Of a stretch of DNA of 64,000 bases, positions 53,694-61,724 are shown one piece after another. The stretch covers positions 1 through 64,000 of the forward strand of contig JAILCI010000018.1 of assembly GCA_024686335.1 (NCBI GenBank). The letters are read 5' to 3'. The notes under the pieces are model-generated. The model saw only the letters and a program-made list of their open reading frames with translations. It made no database searches and was not told where the DNA came from. The stretch is from Bacteroidales bacterium (lineage in GTDB: Bacteria > Bacteroidota > Bacteroidia > Bacteroidales > WCHB1-69). The position numbers and the translations under genes were made by a program. How positions within the stretch are numbered: position 1 is the stretch's first letter; each line of letters starts with the position of its first letter.

Positions 53694-54893
53694 TTATAAC
53701 AATTTACAGACCACATTCAAAATATCCTTGGCGATATCGGCTTTGCTTTTGAGTTCACTCTCAAAAGTCTGCTCGTCTTTGGTAATCATCAGCACCTTGT
53801 TGGTGGGGGTTCCAAAGCCGGCACCTTTATCGCGCAACGAATTGAGAACGATCATATCTGCATTTTTATTATGCAACTTCTTGAGAGCATTCTCGCGCTC
53901 ATGTTCCGTCTCGAGTGCAAAGCCCACTAGAATTTGGTTGTCGCGCTTCACCTTACCGATGGAGGCCAGGATATCTTTCGTCTTGGTCAATTGTAATTGA
54001 AGCTGATCGTCTTTTTTCTTAATCTTCTCTTTTGCCGGATCCGCAGGGGTGTAGTCTGCCACCGCGGCGGCCATAATCATAATGTCCTGCTCCTCTTGAA
54101 CAGACATACACTGCTGATACATCTCCTCGGCTGTCTCCACATTGACACGATGAACATGTTCGTTCTTTGTATCAAGATGTGTGGGACCTGTCACAAGCGT
54201 GACTTCTGCACCCATTTTAGCAGCAACTTCAGCAAGGGCAAAGCCCATCAGACCGGATGAACGGTTGCCGACAAAGCGGACTGGATCTATCGGCTCGTAT
54301 GTGGGACCAGCTGTAATCATCACTTTCTTGCCCGAAAGAGGCTGCGGGCCATTAAGGAACTGCATAACGTCCTTATAAATCTCCTCAGGTTCCTCCATAC
54401 GTCCCGTACCATTTGTACCACAAGCCAGAAATCCGCTATTGGGAGAGATTATGTAGCAGCCTTTCTCACGCAACGAAGTGATATTCAACTGAACAGAGGG
54501 TTCCAAATACATATTGTCATTCATAGCCGGAGCGATGAATATGGGCTTACGGCAGGCCAACAATATCGTGGAAAGCAGATCGTCAGCGATGCCATGGGCA
54601 AACTTGCCGATGATGTTAGCCGTTGCAGGTGCTACAACCACAGCATCAGCCCACTCTGCCAGCGCAATATGCTGGACATTGTAAGGCATACTATGATCGA
54701 AGAGGTCCACACACAAGGGATTCTGAGACAAAGTCTCTATCGTCGTCTTCGTAACAAACTCCATAGCATGCTGAGTGGCCACCACCTTGACATCACAACC
54801 GTTCTTCTTGAACAGTCGAATCAGGTGCATGGTCTTGTATGCAGCGATCCCACCTGTAATTCCAATGACAATATGTGTCCGTGACTCTTCCAT
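53694..54893 (-). CDS. coaBC: bifunctional phosphopantothenoylcysteine decarboxylase/phosphopantothenate-cysteine ligase
   Basis: 399 residues. CoaC flavoprotein half (1-180): [18 protein letters not shown], catalytic His in [32 protein letters not shown] and [15 protein letters not shown] with the active Cys. CoaB half (190-399): [20 protein letters not shown] then [35 protein letters not shown] and [14 protein letters not shown]. It ligates Cys to phosphopantothenate and decarboxylates the product in CoA synthesis; CoaD lies at 28116. Two bases separate its ATG from the rpoZ stop. Confidence 0.96.
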   Translation of the reverse strand: MEESRTHIVIGITGGIAAYKTMHLIRLFKKNGCDVKVVATQHAMEFVTKTTIETLSQNPLCVDLFDHSMPYNVQHIALAEWADAVVVAPATANIIGKFAHGIADDLLSTILLACRKPIFIAPAMNDNMYLEPSVQLNITSLREKGCYIISPNSGFLACGTNGTGRMEEPEEIYKDVMQFLNGPQPLSGKKVMITAGPTYEPIDPVRFVGNRSSGLMGFALAEVAAKMGAEVTLVTGPTHLDTKNEHVHRVNVETAEEMYQQCMSVQEEQDIMIMAAAVADYTPADPAKEKIKKKDDQLQLQLTKTKDILASIGKVKRDNQILVGFALETEHERENALKKLHNKNADMIVLNSLRDKGAGFGTPTNKVLMITKDEQTFESELKSKADIAKDILNVVCKLL

Positions 54894-54895
54894 TT

Positions 54896-55228
54896 CTACT
54901 CTTCGTCAGTTACATCACGGAAATAGATCTGGTTATTCTCGAACTCGTAGAGGGCCAGTTGAGTCGGTTTCGGCAACTGCTCATAAAAACGGGAGAGTTC
55001 AATTTGCTCACGGTTCTCGTAAACCTCCTCCAAAGAGTCGCTCTTAGTCGCATACTGATGCGAGCTCTCCTGAAACTCTTGCTTCAGATCAGCAGCAATT
55101 TGGTCAGCACGTTTGGACATGATCACAATGCTCTTATAGAAATTGTTGGTGTCCTTGTCATACTGTCTCAAATCTTTGGTCTTCGCAAAACAGTCGATGT
55201 TTTTCTTCTTATAATCAATAGCTTTCAT
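54896..55228 (-). CDS. rpoZ: DNA-directed RNA polymerase subunit omega
   Basis: 110 residues. The Bacteroidota form of omega: NNFYKSIVIMSKRADQIAAD then LKQEFQESSHQYA match the Rpb6/omega helix that clasps the beta-prime C-terminus. The last ~40 residues (RFYEQLPKPTQLALYEFENN) are a lineage-specific extension. It assists RNA polymerase assembly. It lies 8 bases after the bamD stop and 2 before coaBC, a conserved order in the phylum. Confidence 0.9.
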   Translation of the reverse strand: MKAIDYKKKNIDCFAKTKDLRQYDKDTNNFYKSIVIMSKRADQIAADLKQEFQESSHQYATKSDSLEEVYENREQIELSRFYEQLPKPTQLALYEFENNQIYFRDVTDEE

Positions 55229-55236
55229 ATTATATA

Positions 55237-56148
55237 TTAATTTGATTTTGATTTAATTCTTTCCAATTGGCGAGTCACTTCCTGAGCAATCTTGCTGGTT
55301 TCTTTCAAATAGTTGGACTCCGGAAACTCTCGCTCCATTTTTTTGCAGGCCTCCAGACATGCCTTATAACGCTCCTCCTGCTTACGCTCCACACTCTTAC
55401 GGGCATATTCGTAGTTGTTGAGAACCAGATAGTAGATGGCTTCCGGCATCAGTGGGGAATAAGAAAAATCTACAAAGAAGTTCTTGGCAGCTATCTGACA
55501 TGCCTCAAAATGGTCGGTATTGTAATACAATTTTAAAGCTTCCAAGTCTTTTCGGGCCAACTTCAACCGCAACTCGTCCAACATCTTATTGCACTCTTCA
55601 ATATGAGAACTCTCCGGATAGGCCTGAACATATGCCTTAATCTGCTCAATAGCATACTCAGTATTAGTCTGATCGAGATAATAGTCGGCTGAAGACTCAT
55701 AAATAGCAGAGATACAATAGTAGAAAGCGTCTGCGGTACGTTCCGAGTTAGGATAACGGCGGACATAGTCGCGAAAATGGAAGGCGGCCATGGTATAGTC
55801 CTTGTTCATGTAGTAAGAATGGGCAAACAGGAACAGGATAGTATCTGCACGAGGTGTGCCAAGAGAGATAGGATAGAGCTCTTCAAAGAGATTAGCTGCG
55901 GAGAGATACTGCTGCTTGTTATAATAACGCATAGCCTTCTCATAGTTCTGATCAAAGGTTTCAAAAGTAACCCTCTTAGACATCTTTGCCTGTATACGAC
56001 TTTCACGTTTGGCTTTACGCAATGAATCCTTCTTGCCCAAAGACTGCTCTGAAAACACCTCAACTGGGAGCAAATATTCCGCAGAATAAGCACCTGAAAT
56101 TGTGGCTATCAGTATGAAAATCAATATTTTAATACTATTCTTAACCAT
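55237..56148 (-). CDS. bamD: outer-membrane assembly factor BamD-like protein
   Basis: 303 residues from ATG 56148 (MVKNSIKILIFILIATISGA). TPR-like repeats follow: TFETFDQNYEKAMRYYNKQQ, YLSAANLFEELYPISLGTPR, ILFLFAHSYYMNKDYTMAAF, HFRDYVRRYPNSERTADAFY and KAYVQAYPESSHIEECNKML, the Bacteroidota BamD pattern. BamD is the essential lipoprotein of the BAM complex, but no lipobox Cys is found here; the signal looks like an ordinary cleavable or uncleaved one. A basic insert (KKDSLRKAKRESRIQAKMSK) precedes the repeats. First gene of the rpoZ-coaBC-porD-recN run, with a -7 box at 56164. Confidence 0.85.
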   Translation of the reverse strand: MVKNSIKILIFILIATISGAYSAEYLLPVEVFSEQSLGKKDSLRKAKRESRIQAKMSKRVTFETFDQNYEKAMRYYNKQQYLSAANLFEELYPISLGTPRADTILFLFAHSYYMNKDYTMAAFHFRDYVRRYPNSERTADAFYYCISAIYESSADYYLDQTNTEYAIEQIKAYVQAYPESSHIEECNKMLDELRLKLARKDLEALKLYYNTDHFEACQIAAKNFFVDFSYSPLMPEAIYYLVLNNYEYARKSVERKQEERYKACLEACKKMEREFPESNYLKETSKIAQEVTRQLERIKSKSN

Positions 56149-56163
56149 AATACTACAAAGTGG

Positions 56164-56171
56164 CAAAGATA
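56164..56171 (-). promoter_or_regulatory. -7 promoter box of bamD run (TATCTTTG)
   Basis: TATCTTTGCC on the minus strand, 16 bases upstream of ATG 56148 and just past the stop of the AddB-like gene. Confidence 0.6.
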
Positions 56172-56182
56172 TAAAAAATTTG

Positions 56183-59050
56183 CTATTTGTGACAAATGGT
56201 TTTGAAATCGCAGTACTCACAATTCTTATCGTTCACAGTTTGTCTGAACGGTACATTAGAATCAAAGATTTTTTCTAACAACATGTTGAATTTCTCCTCG
56301 AATTTAACCAAAAGTTCATCATCAAAGAAATTCTGCCCATCATTACCATAATCAAGGGTAAAAAGACAATAATCGTCTTGGTTTTTCAATGCCTCCTGGG
56401 TACTAATTATACCGCTAATAGGATTGAAAACACCTCTGTCGCGCTCATTTTTTACAATCTCATTATTAGTCAACTTGCACAATTCGGCATAGAAGAATAG
56501 CTGAAAAAGCTTCTCATAATTGGAATCTTGAAATACTTTTTCTATACTATCGTCTTCAACTTTAAGATATTTACGATCAATAATACCGGTTTTATAGTCT
56601 AAAATCATCAGATTACTACCTTTCTTCTGAAGTCGATCGATATAACCTTTTAAATTGACTGAATGGTCAACACTTCCCTTTTCAGTGAGAAGTTTAAAAT
56701 GATATTCACACGTCACCTTCTCCTCGAAAGAAAGTAGAGTGATATCTCCAGCCTTCAACTCCTCCTCAACGTGCTTAAAATATGCAAACACATATTTACA
56801 AACAATTTCTTTCAACAAGAGAAAACGACCTGAATTCAACTCAGCTTCAGTAACATGAATAAGCTTTATAAGCTGAGGAATGACAAAGTCATTAATCACC
56901 ACATCATCTTTCAAAGAGTGCCAAAAATCCATATAGTTAGACGATTTTTTCATTTCCATGAAAACATTTTGAAAAACGGCATGGACGATTGTACCTATTG
57001 TATTAGTTTGCAGTGTATTATCTTTATCTTCGAGATGTTCCAACTTACATATCCATTTCAAGTAAAAACGAAGAGGACAACGGATATAGTCTTGCATTGA
57101 TGAACACGAGAGCTCATATCCGGCCAACTTATTCATAATTTCCTCTGTTTTGGGAACTTGAATAGCTTGTTGGTCATATTTCAATAGTTCAAAATTGACA
57201 GTCGTTTTATGAATATTGATGTTTGTCAGACCTCGTTGTTGCACTTCGAACTCCAGTTGGGAAATAAAACGACTAGGCTCTGCCAGACCATTGACTGAGA
57301 TGATATTATAGAGCAATGTAATATCGCTAGCTCTTTCTAGCAAACGGAAAAAGTGGTAAGCAGTAATCTTATCTTTGTAGATATAATTAGGCATAGAAGC
57401 CCTATCGTACTTATAATCAAAGGGTAGTAATGAGCTATAACGGACAGGAGCCGGGATTATACCGTCATTGACACCAAGCATGATAACATTTCCGAAATCC
57501 AAAGCACGTGTCTCCAAAAGGCCCATAACTTGCAACCCTTGCTTGGGATTACCTTTCAGCGAGAGTGTGAGAGCGTTCATCTGCTGTATTACAAGAGTCC
57601 GAATCGCCACTATTGTGACATCCGACTTGTCTACAGTCTTTAAAAACTGTTCAACCTCATTCAATGCCGATAAAATTTTCTGCAAACAGGCATATTCCTG
57701 AGTTTGCTTATCAGTAACTCCTATCAATTTTACCAAATAGCTCATCAAATGAGACATCATATCTGACTTACGACAGGAAAAGGAGGGTAAGAAAACCGCA
57801 AAATCGTCATCCATTGAAAGATACACACTCTTCCCAGCCAGTTTCCCCGCGACTCTCTTTTCTAAGGCACTCTTTATATTTTCGTCCTTTGGAAGCAAAT
57901 TCCAGACAAGCTGATTACTCATCACATCAGCCATGACAGGATGGTAAAGTTTGATAGAAGCATCACTTTCTTCTTCCTGTTCGCAGCCATACTGATAAAG
58001 ATCCAGCAGATTCTCAACCAACCGGCAAGACTGTGTAACGCTGAAAGGTACACCCATCGTAACATTGAGTTGATCTTTATCATACGCTTTGAGAAATGGA
58101 AGCAACATTGACTCGTCAGCCAGAACGACCACTGTATTCTCCAACACAGAAGGGTCTTCACTCTTCATCTCGTTCAGCTTCTGAACCGCATAATAGATCT
58201 GACTCATCTGTCCAGGAGTTTCCACGAGGTTTATCTGCTTTGGAGTATCCTCATAATAGGATTCCTTAAACTGCAACGAATCGACATTCAATGAAAGTTT
58301 ATCACAAACTTCTTTCAAAAAGTGGGAAGTTGAAAATAGTGGTTCTTTATTAAAATCGCAGTAGAAGGGATCGAAGTCAAAATAGAAATAGGTCTGGAAA
58401 TTGTCTTTAATATACTTGACTATCTCCTGTTCTGAAGGGCTCAGAACAAAAAGTCCCGCAAAAACAATCGTCTTACCCTTCAACCCAACTGAATACTGGT
58501 CAATATGCTCCGCACAATCACGATACAGCAGACCAGGGTATGCAACTTTTTTTTGGAATAGGTTTTTATTAAATTCAGGATAAAGTTGGACAAGAAGATT
58601 GTAAAACATAAGAGTTTCTTTTTGTCCTTTTGAGAGAGAATCCTGGCCGATACGAAATTCAAAATCCTTACTGGAAGCCACATCCTGTAATACTGAGACC
58701 ACGTTCTGCTGATGCAATTCCAAATCGGAAATATCCTTGATAAAAGTGTCTCCCCAACGAAGAAAATCCACCAATTTATCTTCTTTTTTAGACATTGGCG
58801 AATAGGTCTCATAAAGGATGCTGAGTAACTCTATTGGTTCGCCTCTCCGCAAAAACGACAAGCGTTCCACGAAGTGTTCTATGGATAAAATCTCCGGTAT
58901 GAAAAGTGGTTTCTTCAACTCCTCCCTACCTTGTAACTCTCCCAAGAACATTTTCTTGGCACGCTGGTTAGGCAGCACTATAATGGTATCAGCAGAAATC
59001 AACTCATGGGTGATACACTCATCCACAAGTTTAGACAAAAAGGTGGACAT
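56183..59050 (-). CDS. PD-(D/E)XK nuclease-family protein, AddB-like
   Basis: 955 residues. The N-terminal half resembles the inactivated helicase of AddB-type subunits (TIIVLPNQRAKKMFLGELQG, FIPEILSIEHFVERLSFLRR; no intact Walker A is seen). The C-terminal nuclease domain (about 645-955) has MQDYIRCPLRFYLKWICKLE, TNTIGTIVHAVFQNVFMEMK, the core LMILDYKTG and EKLFQLFFYAELCKLTNNE, and ends in NCEYCDFKTICHK. A Cys before the nuclease plus the CxxC-x5-C cluster fits the AddB iron-sulfur arrangement. It probably works with an AddA-like helicase-nuclease encoded elsewhere in double-strand end processing. It follows lepA by 15 bases. Confidence 0.88.
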   Translation of the reverse strand: MSTFLSKLVDECITHELISADTIIVLPNQRAKKMFLGELQGREELKKPLFIPEILSIEHFVERLSFLRRGEPIELLSILYETYSPMSKKEDKLVDFLRWGDTFIKDISDLELHQQNVVSVLQDVASSKDFEFRIGQDSLSKGQKETLMFYNLLVQLYPEFNKNLFQKKVAYPGLLYRDCAEHIDQYSVGLKGKTIVFAGLFVLSPSEQEIVKYIKDNFQTYFYFDFDPFYCDFNKEPLFSTSHFLKEVCDKLSLNVDSLQFKESYYEDTPKQINLVETPGQMSQIYYAVQKLNEMKSEDPSVLENTVVVLADESMLLPFLKAYDKDQLNVTMGVPFSVTQSCRLVENLLDLYQYGCEQEEESDASIKLYHPVMADVMSNQLVWNLLPKDENIKSALEKRVAGKLAGKSVYLSMDDDFAVFLPSFSCRKSDMMSHLMSYLVKLIGVTDKQTQEYACLQKILSALNEVEQFLKTVDKSDVTIVAIRTLVIQQMNALTLSLKGNPKQGLQVMGLLETRALDFGNVIMLGVNDGIIPAPVRYSSLLPFDYKYDRASMPNYIYKDKITAYHFFRLLERASDITLLYNIISVNGLAEPSRFISQLEFEVQQRGLTNINIHKTTVNFELLKYDQQAIQVPKTEEIMNKLAGYELSCSSMQDYIRCPLRFYLKWICKLEHLEDKDNTLQTNTIGTIVHAVFQNVFMEMKKSSNYMDFWHSLKDDVVINDFVIPQLIKLIHVTEAELNSGRFLLLKEIVCKYVFAYFKHVEEELKAGDITLLSFEEKVTCEYHFKLLTEKGSVDHSVNLKGYIDRLQKKGSNLMILDYKTGIIDRKYLKVEDDSIEKVFQDSNYEKLFQLFFYAELCKLTNNEIVKNERDRGVFNPISGIISTQEALKNQDDYCLFTLDYGNDGQNFFDDELLVKFEEKFNMLLEKIFDSNVPFRQTVNDKNCEYCDFKTICHK

Positions 59051-59065
59051 GGTTTTATGGTTGTA

Positions 59066-60853
59066 TTAATCTAACTTCAAGACAGCTAAAAATGCCGATT
59101 GGGGCACCTCTACATTGCCGATCTGGCGCATACGTTTTTTGCCTCTCTTCTGTTTCTCCAACAACTTGCGCTTACGGGTAATATCACCACCGTAACACTT
59201 GGCAGTCACATCCTTACGGACAGCTTTAACAGTCTCACGGGCGATAATCTTGGTACCTATGGCAGCCTGAATAGCAATTTCAAATTGCTGACGCGGGATA
59301 AGTTCCTTCAGTTTTTCGCAGATACGACGGCCAAAAGCATAGGCATTGTCAACATGGATAAGCGCCGAAAGGGCATCCACTGATTCTCCATTGAGGAGAA
59401 TATCAAGTTTAACGAGCTTAGCAGGTTTGAAATCACTTATGTGATAATCGAAAGATGCGTAACCTTTGGAGATGCTCTTCAGTTTGTCATAAAAGTCAAA
59501 TACAATCTCGCCGAGAGGCATGTCAAAGGTCAACTCTATACGGTTGGCAGCCACATACATCTGGTTGACGAGACTGCCACGCTTATCGATACAAAGTTTG
59601 ATGATGGGGCCAATATAGTCGTCCTTAGTAATAATCTGAGCACGAATGTAGGGTTCCTCCACATGATCAATCTCATTCGGGGCAGGCATGCCGGACGGGT
59701 TATAGACATCAAGCCACTGTCTCTTGGTAGTCAGCACCTTATAAGAAACGTTAGGCACGGTTGCAATAACATCCTGATCAAATTCGCGATCGAGGCGCTC
59801 TTGGATGATCTCCATGTGTAGCAATCCAAGGAAACCGCAACGGAAACCGAATCCCAAAGCGGCGGAAGACTCCGGAACGAATGTCAAAGAAGCATCATTG
59901 AGCTGCAGTTTCTCAAGAGATGAGCGCAACTCTTCATATTGGTCAGCCTCAGTAGGATAGATACCGGCGAACAGCATCGGTTTCACCTCCTGGAATCCCT
60001 CAATAGCCTCAGTACACGGATTTTCGACATGAGTAATAGTATCACCAACCTTCACCTCGGCAGAAGCCTTGATGCCAGTAATCAGGTATCCTACATCACC
60101 AGCAGAAAGTGAATCCGAAGGTACACGGTTCATCTTTAAAATACCGATCTCATCAGCATCGTACTCATGCTTAGTGGCAAAGAACTTGACCATCTCATGC
60201 GTCTTAATGGTGCCGTTGAAGATACGGAAATAAGCGATGATGCCACGGAAGGAGTTGAAAACGGAGTCGAAAATCAGAGCTTGCAGTGGAGCATCCGGAT
60301 CACCTTTTGGAGCCGGAATGCGCTCAATGATAGCCTCCAGAATCTGCTCTACGCCCTGGCCGGTCTTACCCGAAGCCTCGATAATATCATCAACATCACA
60401 ACCGAGAAGGTCTATAATCTGGTCCTTAACCTCCTCAGGCATAGCAGCGGGCATGTCCATCTTGTTCAGAATCGGGATAATCTCCAGATCATTATCGATG
60501 GCTTGATAGAGGTTGGAGATAGTCTGTGCCTGCACACCTTGAGTGGCGTCAACCAGCAGGAGGGCGCCTTCGCAAGCAGCAATGGATCGAGAAACCTCGT
60601 AGGAGAAGTCCACGTGACCCGGAGTGTCGATCAGATTCAAGACATAGTCTTCACCCTTATATCGATAGTTCATCTGGATAGCGTGACTCTTGATGGTGAT
60701 TCCGCGCTCGCGCTCCAGGTCCATATCATCCAACACCTGATTCTGGAACTCACGGTCGTTAACAGTCTTGGTAAATTGCAAAAGACGGTCAGCTAATGTA
60801 CTCTTACCGTGATCTATATGAGCTATAATGCAAAAATTTCGGATATTCTTCAT
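59066..60853 (-). CDS. lepA: elongation factor 4 (LepA)
   Basis: 595 residues from ATG 60853 ([19 protein letters not shown]). Ribosome-associated GTPase. G motifs: [16 protein letters not shown] (P-loop), [15 protein letters not shown] (switch I), [20 protein letters not shown] and [10 protein letters not shown]. The LepA-specific C-terminus is present ([40 protein letters not shown]). Length is exact for the family. An upstream in-frame ATG would lie upstream of or in the -7 box at 60862-60869, so the mRNA starting near 60857 is almost leaderless. The AddB-like gene follows on the same strand. Confidence 0.97.
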   Translation of the reverse strand: MKNIRNFCIIAHIDHGKSTLADRLLQFTKTVNDREFQNQVLDDMDLERERGITIKSHAIQMNYRYKGEDYVLNLIDTPGHVDFSYEVSRSIAACEGALLLVDATQGVQAQTISNLYQAIDNDLEIIPILNKMDMPAAMPEEVKDQIIDLLGCDVDDIIEASGKTGQGVEQILEAIIERIPAPKGDPDAPLQALIFDSVFNSFRGIIAYFRIFNGTIKTHEMVKFFATKHEYDADEIGILKMNRVPSDSLSAGDVGYLITGIKASAEVKVGDTITHVENPCTEAIEGFQEVKPMLFAGIYPTEADQYEELRSSLEKLQLNDASLTFVPESSAALGFGFRCGFLGLLHMEIIQERLDREFDQDVIATVPNVSYKVLTTKRQWLDVYNPSGMPAPNEIDHVEEPYIRAQIITKDDYIGPIIKLCIDKRGSLVNQMYVAANRIELTFDMPLGEIVFDFYDKLKSISKGYASFDYHISDFKPAKLVKLDILLNGESVDALSALIHVDNAYAFGRRICEKLKELIPRQQFEIAIQAAIGTKIIARETVKAVRKDVTAKCYGGDITRKRKLLEKQKRGKKRMRQIGNVEVPQSAFLAVLKLD

Positions 60854-60861
60854 AAGGGCGC

Positions 60862-60869
60862 AAAAATAC
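60862..60869 (-). promoter_or_regulatory. -7 promoter box of lepA (TATTTTTG)
   Basis: TATTTTTGCGCC on the minus strand. Its last base is 9 from the A of ATG 60853, which predicts a leader of only a few bases. Confidence 0.6.
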
Positions 60870-60907
60870 AAATTTTTCTACATTTTTCAGCGATGGCTCG
60901 CAAGCTT

Positions 60908-61582
60908 TTACAGCGTATCGCTTCCACCCAATACAAGAACAAACTCGCCCTTTACCTCTTGTTGGGAGAAGTACTCCACAGCCTCCTGAATAGTGCCTCT
61001 AAAGGTAAATTCGTATATCTTTGTCAGTTCCTTGGAGATAGCAATCTGACGGTCGGGACCGATGATCTCGAGCATCTTGGCAAGACTCTTGACGAGGCGG
61101 TGTGGTGACTCGTAGAAGACGATGGTCTCATCCATCTCGGCGAAACGTTTCAAGAGTGTCTCTTTGCCTTTTTTATGTGGTAGAAATCCGTAGAAATAGA
61201 AACTGCTGCAGGGCAAGCCCGACTGCACAAGCGCGGGGATAAGGGCTGTGGCACCGGGAAGGCACTCGACGGGAATTCCTTGGCGAACACACTCACGGAT
61301 AAGCAGAAAACCAGGGTCGGAGATACCCGGTGTGCCGGCGTCGCTGACTAATGCCACCGACTCACAATCGCGGATTTGACGCACATAGCCATCCACCTGA
61401 GCATGCTCGTTAAAGATATGATAGGCCATACAGCGCTTGTCAATCTGATAGTGCTGAAGAAGATGCTTGGTTGTACGGGTATCCTCAGCCAAGATGAAAT
61501 CGACGGACTTGAGCACGTTAAGTGCCCGCAGTGTGATGTCTTCAAGGTTACCGATAGGTGTCGGGACGATATAGAGTTTCAT
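60908..61582 (-). CDS. rsmI: 16S rRNA (cytidine1402-2'-O)-methyltransferase RsmI
   Basis: 224 residues. Tetrapyrrole-methylase fold. Marks: start LYIVPTPIGNLEDITLRALN, FILAEDTRTTKHLLQHY, VALVSDAGTPGISDPGFLLI, CLPGATALIPALVQSGLPCS, FYFYGFLPHKKGKE, IVFYESPHRLVKSLAKML and RQIAISKELTKIYEFTFRGT. It methylates the ribose of C1402 in the ribosomal decoding centre, using SAM. It is slightly shorter than E. coli RsmI because it ends soon after FVLVLGG. It starts 13 bases past the terminator of tRNA-Leu; no clear -7 box is visible. Confidence 0.95.
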   Translation of the reverse strand: MKLYIVPTPIGNLEDITLRALNVLKSVDFILAEDTRTTKHLLQHYQIDKRCMAYHIFNEHAQVDGYVRQIRDCESVALVSDAGTPGISDPGFLLIRECVRQGIPVECLPGATALIPALVQSGLPCSSFYFYGFLPHKKGKETLLKRFAEMDETIVFYESPHRLVKSLAKMLEIIGPDRQIAISKELTKIYEFTFRGTIQEAVEYFSQQEVKGEFVLVLGGSDTL

Positions 61583-61594
61583 AAGCGTTTTTTA

Positions 61595-61631
61595 ATAAAA
61601 AATGAGGAAGGTTTTTGAAGACCTCCCTCAT
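61595..61631 (-). terminator. intrinsic terminator after tRNA-Leu
   Basis: On the minus strand ATGAGGGAGGT (61621-61631) pairs with ACCTTCCTCAT (61602-61612), 11 bp with one G-T pair and an 8-base loop, followed by TTTTTATT. It lies 4 bases past the tRNA 3' end. Confidence 0.85.
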
Positions 61632-61634
61632 CAG

Positions 61635-61717
61635 TGCCCAGAACAAGAGTCGAACTTGCACATCCGTTCGGATACTACACCCTGAATGTAGCGCGTCTAC
61701 CATTCCGCCACCTGGGC
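61635..61717 (-). tRNA. tRNA-Leu (CAG)
   Basis: 83 nt without encoded CCA. Acceptor GCCCAGG/TCTGGGC (one G-U), class II with a long variable arm (TATCCGAACGGATG), anticodon stem CTACA/TGTAG with loop TTCAGGG (anticodon CAG), T loop TTCGACT, discriminator A73. The 5' end lies 7 bases after the stop of the QueG-KdsD gene on the same strand, with no visible promoter between, so it may be processed from that mRNA. Confidence 0.93.
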
Positions 61718-61724
61718 AATTTGG

